A stretch of 64,000 nucleotides of DNA from Flavobacterium cauense R2A-7 (lineage in GTDB: Bacteria; Bacteroidota; Bacteroidia; Flavobacteriales; Flavobacteriaceae), in NCBI RefSeq assembly GCF_000498475.1, contig NZ_AVBI01000016.1:186001-250000 (forward strand), written 5' to 3'. Both the position numbers and the translations under genes were made by a program. Numbering within the stretch: the stretch's first letter is position 1; each line of letters starts with the position of its first letter. The notes below the pieces were generated by a model, which worked only from the letters and a program-made list of their open reading frames with translations, had not been told where the DNA came from and made no database searches. Shown here in pieces: positions 60,604 through 64,000 of this stretch.

Positions 60604-60748
60604 AGGTTTCGATTAGTTATTGAATAGATCCAAGCACAACCGCAAAAGAGTATTCAGTCGTAAGTTCTGCCTACATTGAAAGGTATTTTGAATTAGACGT
60701 AATGAATCAAAACTTCGATAGGAGGTCTAACGGGCCTCCTTTTTTTAT
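60604..60748 (+). ncRNA. Small-RNA candidate 2 of a tandem pair
   Basis: About 145 nt between a -7 box and a terminator (GGAGGTC 60721-60727 / GGCCTCC 60733-60739, T run). It shares with candidate 1 the order box - GGTTTnGATTnGTTAnTTGAAT - AAAAGAG..ATTC - TTGAAAGG - GAATTAGA - terminator, with insertions between the blocks. No reading frame. It ends 74 nt before the regulator gene at 60823, which is read in the same direction. Confidence 0.58.
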
Positions 60749-60822
60749 TTTGAAAACCTTTTATTTTGAGTTGTCTTTTACATAAGAAGCCAATAAAAAT
60801 AATTTATCGAAATTAAGCAAAA

Positions 60823-61383
60823 ATGAAAGTTTACATTAAAAATATGGTTTGTCATCGCTGCATATTAGCAGTAGAAACGATTCTGAAATCCTTAAATCTC
60901 GCCTACAAGAATGTTACTTTGGGGGAAATCGAGTTTCAGAATCCGTTGCCTGATGCAATGAAAGAAAAAATGGCACAACAGCTCGAAGCGATTGGTTTTG
61001 AACTTATTGATGATAAAAAGCATCAACTGATTGAGCGCATAAAAAATTGCATCATTCAATTCATTCATCACGATAAAGAACTTCTGAAAATGAACCTGTC
61101 CGATTTTTTAGCCGGGGAATTGGGCTACGAATACAATTACCTGAGTAATTTATTTTCGGAAGTGGAAGGGACGACAATCGAAAAATATGTGATTCTGCAA
61201 AAAATTGAAAAAGTAAAAGAACTCATCGTATACGACGAACTTTCATTGAAGGAAATCGCAGAAAGATTGGGATACAGCAGTGTAGCCTATCTGAGCAATC
61301 AGTTTAAAAAAGTAACCGGATTAACCCCTTCTCATTTTAAATCCATCGGACAGCAAAAACGTATTCCGTTAGATCATCTGTAA
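60823..61383 (+). CDS. HMA-like and AraC DNA-binding fusion, predicted copper-responsive regulator
   Basis: The 186-residue protein begins with an HMA-like beta-alpha-beta domain (MKVYIKNMVCHRCILAVETILK) that keeps C10 and C13 (CxxC), though the rest of the domain is degenerate and ends near residue 68. An AraC-type helix-turn-helix pair follows (about 80-180): SDFLAGELGYEYNYLSNLFSEVEGTTIEKYVILQKIEKVKELI, then SLKEIAERLGYSSVAYLSNQFKKVTGLTPSHFKS. The metal-binding part suggests direct sensing of Cu+ or a similar ion. It lies immediately upstream of copA. Function is inferred from domains and context. Confidence 0.85.
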   Translation: MKVYIKNMVCHRCILAVETILKSLNLAYKNVTLGEIEFQNPLPDAMKEKMAQQLEAIGFELIDDKKHQLIERIKNCIIQFIHHDKELLKMNLSDFLAGELGYEYNYLSNLFSEVEGTTIEKYVILQKIEKVKELIVYDELSLKEIAERLGYSSVAYLSNQFKKVTGLTPSHFKSIGQQKRIPLDHL

Positions 61384-61444
61384 ATGTTACAATTCGTTGT
61401 GAGAATCCTATAATGCTTTCTTTGCTGATCTGACCGAACTTTGT
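61382..61444 (+). promoter_or_regulatory. Predicted copA promoter with regulator-binding blocks
   Basis: AAATGTTACAA (61382-61392), AATCCTATAA (61404-61413) and CCGAACTTTGT (61434-61444) recur at the same spacing before the next gene at 63976. The last block resembles a -7 box (GAACTTTG) 20 nt before the ATG. Confidence 0.6.
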
Positions 61445-61464
61445 GTTATCAATAATAAGAAATC

Positions 61465-63879
61465 ATGGAAACAAACAACAAAATACTCACCATTCCGCTT
61501 GAAGACGTTCACAGCGAACATTGTGCACTGATTGTGGATGATGCTCTTAATAAAACTGATGGCGTTTTGTCACACAAAGTAGAACTCAACAACCAATTGG
61601 CTAAAATTGAGGTCGATTCCAAACAATTTAAGTTAGGACAACTCACAAAAAATATTCGGGATCTGGGCTATAATGTCACTACCGTTAAAAAAAGTTATCC
61701 TGTAGAAGGGATGACCTGTGCTTCTTGTGCAGTGAGCGTAGAAAGTATCCTGTCTTTTGAGGAAGGCGTTATTTCCTCCGCAGTGAATTATGCAAACGCC
61801 ACAGCTACTGTCGAATATGTTCCGGGGTTAGGGCATCCGGAAAATTTTAAAAAAGCAATTCAAAGCATCGGTTATGATTTGATTATTGCCGAATCCGAAA
61901 ATCAGGAAGATGAGATTCAGGAACGTCAGAACGAACACTATCTGCAATTAAAAAAACGGACAATAGCAGCCGCCTTGTTCACTCTTCCTGTATTTCTTAT
62001 CGGAATGTTTTTCATGAATATGCCTTTTGCCAACGAAATTATGTGGGTGTTGGCTACGCCGGTTTTGTTCTGGTTCGGAAAAAATTTCTTTATCAATGCC
62101 TGGAAACAAGCCAAACACCGCAAAGCCAATATGGATACGCTGGTCGCGTTGAGTACCGGAATTGCTTATGTTTTCAGCGTTTTTAATACGTTAAATCAGG
62201 AGTTCTGGCACAGTCGCGGTTTGCATGCACACGTGTATTTTGAAGCGGCAACCGTAGTAATCACTTTCATTCTCTTGGGAAAAGTGCTGGAAGAACGCGC
62301 CAAAGGAAATACCGCCTCGGCCATAAAAAAACTAATGGGTTTACAACCTAAAACCGTTACGCGATTAACCAAAGAAGGGCAACAGGAAGAAGTGAAAATC
62401 AGTGCGGTTACTCTGGGCGATGTTCTTTTGGCAAAACCCGGAGAAAAAATAGCGGTCGACGGGAAAGTAATTTCAGGAAGTTCTTTTGTCGACGAAAGCA
62501 TGATTTCCGGAGAACCGGTTGCGGTAAGTAAAAATGCCGGTGATGAAGTTTTTGCCGGAACCATCAACCAAAAAGGAAGTCTGCAGTATTCCGCAGAAAA
62601 AGTCGGATCCGAAACACTGCTTTCCCAGATAATTCAAATGGTACAAAATGCGCAGGGCAGCAAAGCGCCGGTACAAAAACTGGTCGATAAAATTGCCGGA
62701 ATCTTTGTGCCGATTGTGTTGCTGATTTCGATAGTGACGTTAATCGTCTGGATTATTTTTGGAGGCGAAAACGGTTTGACACACGGACTTTTAGCCATGG
62801 TGACGGTTTTGGTCATCGCTTGCCCGTGTGCTTTAGGTTTAGCAACACCAACTGCTATTATGGTTGGCGTTGGGAAAGGTGCCGAAAAAGGAATCCTGAT
62901 AAAAGATGCTGAAAGTTTAGAACGCGCCCAAAAAGTTGACACCGTTATTTTTGATAAAACAGGAACCATTACTGAAGGAAAACCATCTGTAGCAGCTTCG
63001 TTGTGGAAAGAAGAAAATGCGTTCCTTACGGCAGTTTTGTTCGCAATCGAAAAGCAATCGGAACATCCTTTGGCAGAAGCGGTTGTGGCGAACTATTCCG
63101 GAATTTCGACGGTAACAGTTTCGGATTTCGAAAGCATCACCGGATTTGGGGTGAAAGCGAAAGTGGAAGGGAAAACATATTTTGTCGGGAACAAACGGTT
63201 GTTAGACAGCCATCAGGTTGCAATCGATAATTATTTTACCAATTTTATTGCAAATCATTCTCAATTGGCACACACGCTTTTGTATTTTTCCGATTCGGAA
63301 CAAGTTTTAGCGATATTGGCTGTTGCCGATAAAATCAAAGAAACGTCGATTGAAGCGGTAAGACAATTGAAAGAACAAGGCATAGAGGTAATTATGCTTA
63401 CCGGTGATAATGAACAAACGGCTGCATCGGTAGCCAAAACGGTTGGAGTAAGCCGATACAAAGCCGGAGTTTTACCGGAAGATAAATTGTCTTTCGTAAA
63501 AGCATTGCAATCAGAAGGGAAAACAGTAGCGATGGTAGGCGACGGTGTAAACGACAGCGCGGCTTTGGCTCAGGCCAATGTGAGTATCGCTATGGGAAAA
63601 GGTTCTGATATTGCGATGGATGTGGCGCACATGACCATCATTTCTTCGGATTTACTGAAAGTATCGCAGGCCATTTTACTCTCCAGACAAACCGTAGCCA
63701 CCATAAAACAAAATCTGTTCTGGGCTTTTATTTATAACATCATCGGAATACCGATAGCCGCCGGAGTCCTGTATCCGATAAACGGTTTTTTACTCAACCC
63801 TATGATTGCCGGTGCAGCCATGGCGATGAGTTCGGTGAGTGTGGTAAGCAACAGTTTACGGCTTAAATTCAGAAAATAA
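61465..63879 (+). CDS. copA: Copper-transporting P1B-type ATPase
   Basis: The 804-residue pump exports Cu+ across the inner membrane. There are two N-terminal HMA domains: the first (about 5-70) has only one Cys (VHSEHCALIV, C20), the second has intact GMTCASC (C85, C88). Eight membrane segments follow, with the A-domain SGEP loop (MISGEPVAVSK), the ion-binding CPC at 453-455 (IACPCALGLATPT), the phosphorylated Asp in DKTGTITEG (D497), SEHPLAEA with the nucleotide-binding HP pair, and GDGVNDSAALAQANV. The second half of the ion site (YNIIGIPIAAG, then MAMSSVSVVSNSLRL) fits Cu+ pumps (P1B-1). It shares an upstream signature with the next gene. Confidence 0.94.
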   Translation: METNNKILTIPLEDVHSEHCALIVDDALNKTDGVLSHKVELNNQLAKIEVDSKQFKLGQLTKNIRDLGYNVTTVKKSYPVEGMTCASCAVSVESILSFEEGVISSAVNYANATATVEYVPGLGHPENFKKAIQSIGYDLIIAESENQEDEIQERQNEHYLQLKKRTIAAALFTLPVFLIGMFFMNMPFANEIMWVLATPVLFWFGKNFFINAWKQAKHRKANMDTLVALSTGIAYVFSVFNTLNQEFWHSRGLHAHVYFEAATVVITFILLGKVLEERAKGNTASAIKKLMGLQPKTVTRLTKEGQQEEVKISAVTLGDVLLAKPGEKIAVDGKVISGSSFVDESMISGEPVAVSKNAGDEVFAGTINQKGSLQYSAEKVGSETLLSQIIQMVQNAQGSKAPVQKLVDKIAGIFVPIVLLISIVTLIVWIIFGGENGLTHGLLAMVTVLVIACPCALGLATPTAIMVGVGKGAEKGILIKDAESLERAQKVDTVIFDKTGTITEGKPSVAASLWKEENAFLTAVLFAIEKQSEHPLAEAVVANYSGISTVTVSDFESITGFGVKAKVEGKTYFVGNKRLLDSHQVAIDNYFTNFIANHSQLAHTLLYFSDSEQVLAILAVADKIKETSIEAVRQLKEQGIEVIMLTGDNEQTAASVAKTVGVSRYKAGVLPEDKLSFVKALQSEGKTVAMVGDGVNDSAALAQANVSIAMGKGSDIAMDVAHMTIISSDLLKVSQAILLSRQTVATIKQNLFWAFIYNIIGIPIAAGVLYPINGFLLNPMIAGAAMAMSSVSVVSNSLRLKFRK

Positions 63880-63883
63880 CAGT

Positions 63884-63946
63884 AAATTTTACAAAACAGG
63901 GCAGTAATAGTATAACAACATCAGGACGAAAACTTCCGAAATTTGT
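63884..63946 (+). promoter_or_regulatory. Predicted promoter and regulator site of the gene at 63976
   Basis: AAATTTTACAA (63884-63894), AATAGTATAA (63906-63915) and CCGAAATTTGT (63936-63946): the same three blocks at the same distances as upstream of copA. Confidence 0.6.
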
Positions 63947-63975
63947 AGCACAAATAAGTAATAAATTATCAGACA

Positions 63976-64000
63976 ATGAAAACGAAACAATTCAAAACCA
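63976..64000 (+). CDS. Start of a gene cut by the window edge (perhaps an HMA copper chaperone)
   Basis: ATG at 63976-63978 begins MKTKQFKT and runs off the right edge. The site lies 29 nt after a copA-like promoter signature. MKTxQFKTN is, as I recall, a common start of small HMA-domain proteins beside copA in Flavobacteria, so a copper chaperone is a reasonable guess. Eight residues are too few to establish identity. Confidence 0.4.

Noticed and set aside
60411..60750. Small protein-coding genes instead of small RNAs
   Set aside because: No ATG-to-stop frame of useful length fits either unit, and the conserved blocks do not keep a reading frame between the two copies.
1..64000. tRNA, tmRNA, RNase P RNA or SRP RNA genes
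   Set aside because: I looked through the intergenic gaps for cloverleaf ends with CCA-like acceptors and for conserved RNase P or SRP cores and saw none; a covariance-model scan would be needed to exclude them fully.

Overview
The window is chromosomal DNA of a Bacteroidota bacterium, most likely Flavobacterium or a close relative. The evidence is low GC, promoters of the Bacteroidota form (TTG, about 19 nt, TAnnTTTG), A-rich leaders without Shine-Dalgarno sites, three proteins with C-terminal type IX secretion (T9SS) sorting domains, and marker families such as DUF4290, DUF5686, DUF4199, DUF5777, the alternative GlmU and a CarboxypepD_reg-type TonB receptor. I found no prophage, transposase, CRISPR array, rRNA or tRNA. 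Most of the window is core genome.

Layout. 1-4.7 kb: end of a class IV aminotransferase, YqgE, HU, and fmt-recQ-ATPase on the minus strand. 5.0-8.7 kb: DUF493, DUF4290, murA, a TSUP permease and a lipoprotein on the plus strand. 8.7-15.1 kb: a DUF5686 outer-membrane protein, aroQ, a nearly identical tandem pair of beta-barrel proteins, a third barrel, and xerD. 15.3-17.7 kb: rny, a 6S RNA candidate, zapA and a coiled-coil protein on the minus strand. 17.8-22.8 kb: M23 peptidase, TonB-dependent receptor and lipoprotein. 22.8-28.6 kb: a minus-strand block with DUF2971, an MsbA-like ABC exporter, phosphoglucomutase, a DPM1-like glycosyltransferase and DUF4199. 28.7-34.2 kb: rpmE type B, alternative glmU, aspA and mtaB. 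34.4-43.6 kb: small hypotheticals, a GNAT-like protein, a hydrolase, a lytic transglycosylase, a half-length TSUP protein, a TlpA-like protein, rpmH (53 codons), carB, a GyrI-like protein and a Kir-type potassium channel. 43.6-47.8 kb: two DUF3857 proteins. 47.9-54.7 kb: an extracytoplasmic, probably redox-related region with YceI, a c-type cytochrome lipoprotein, an OB-fold protein, an ankyrin protein, a DOMON-like T9SS cargo, a DUF5777 barrel, an FG-GAP/UnbV T9SS cargo and a diheme cytochrome. 54.8-60.1 kb: thioesterase, rmuC, DUF2809, an MFS transporter and an RCC1-repeat T9SS cargo. 60.2-64 kb: a gene-free stretch with two related small-RNA candidates, then a copper module of an HMA-AraC fusion regulator, a CopA-type ATPase and the start of a further gene.

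Most notable: (i) two tandem, visibly homologous small-RNA candidates at about 60.41-60.75 kb, each with its own -7 box and terminator; (ii) an ungapped three-block promoter signature shared by copA and the next gene, next to a regulator that fuses an HMA-like metal-binding domain to an AraC DNA-binding domain; (iii) a 6S RNA candidate between zapA and rny; (iv) MurA with Asp in place of the fosfomycin-target Cys; (v) the tandem outer-membrane protein pair with a conversion-like divergence pattern; (vi) a DUF3857 pair in which one member lacks the transglutaminase triad.
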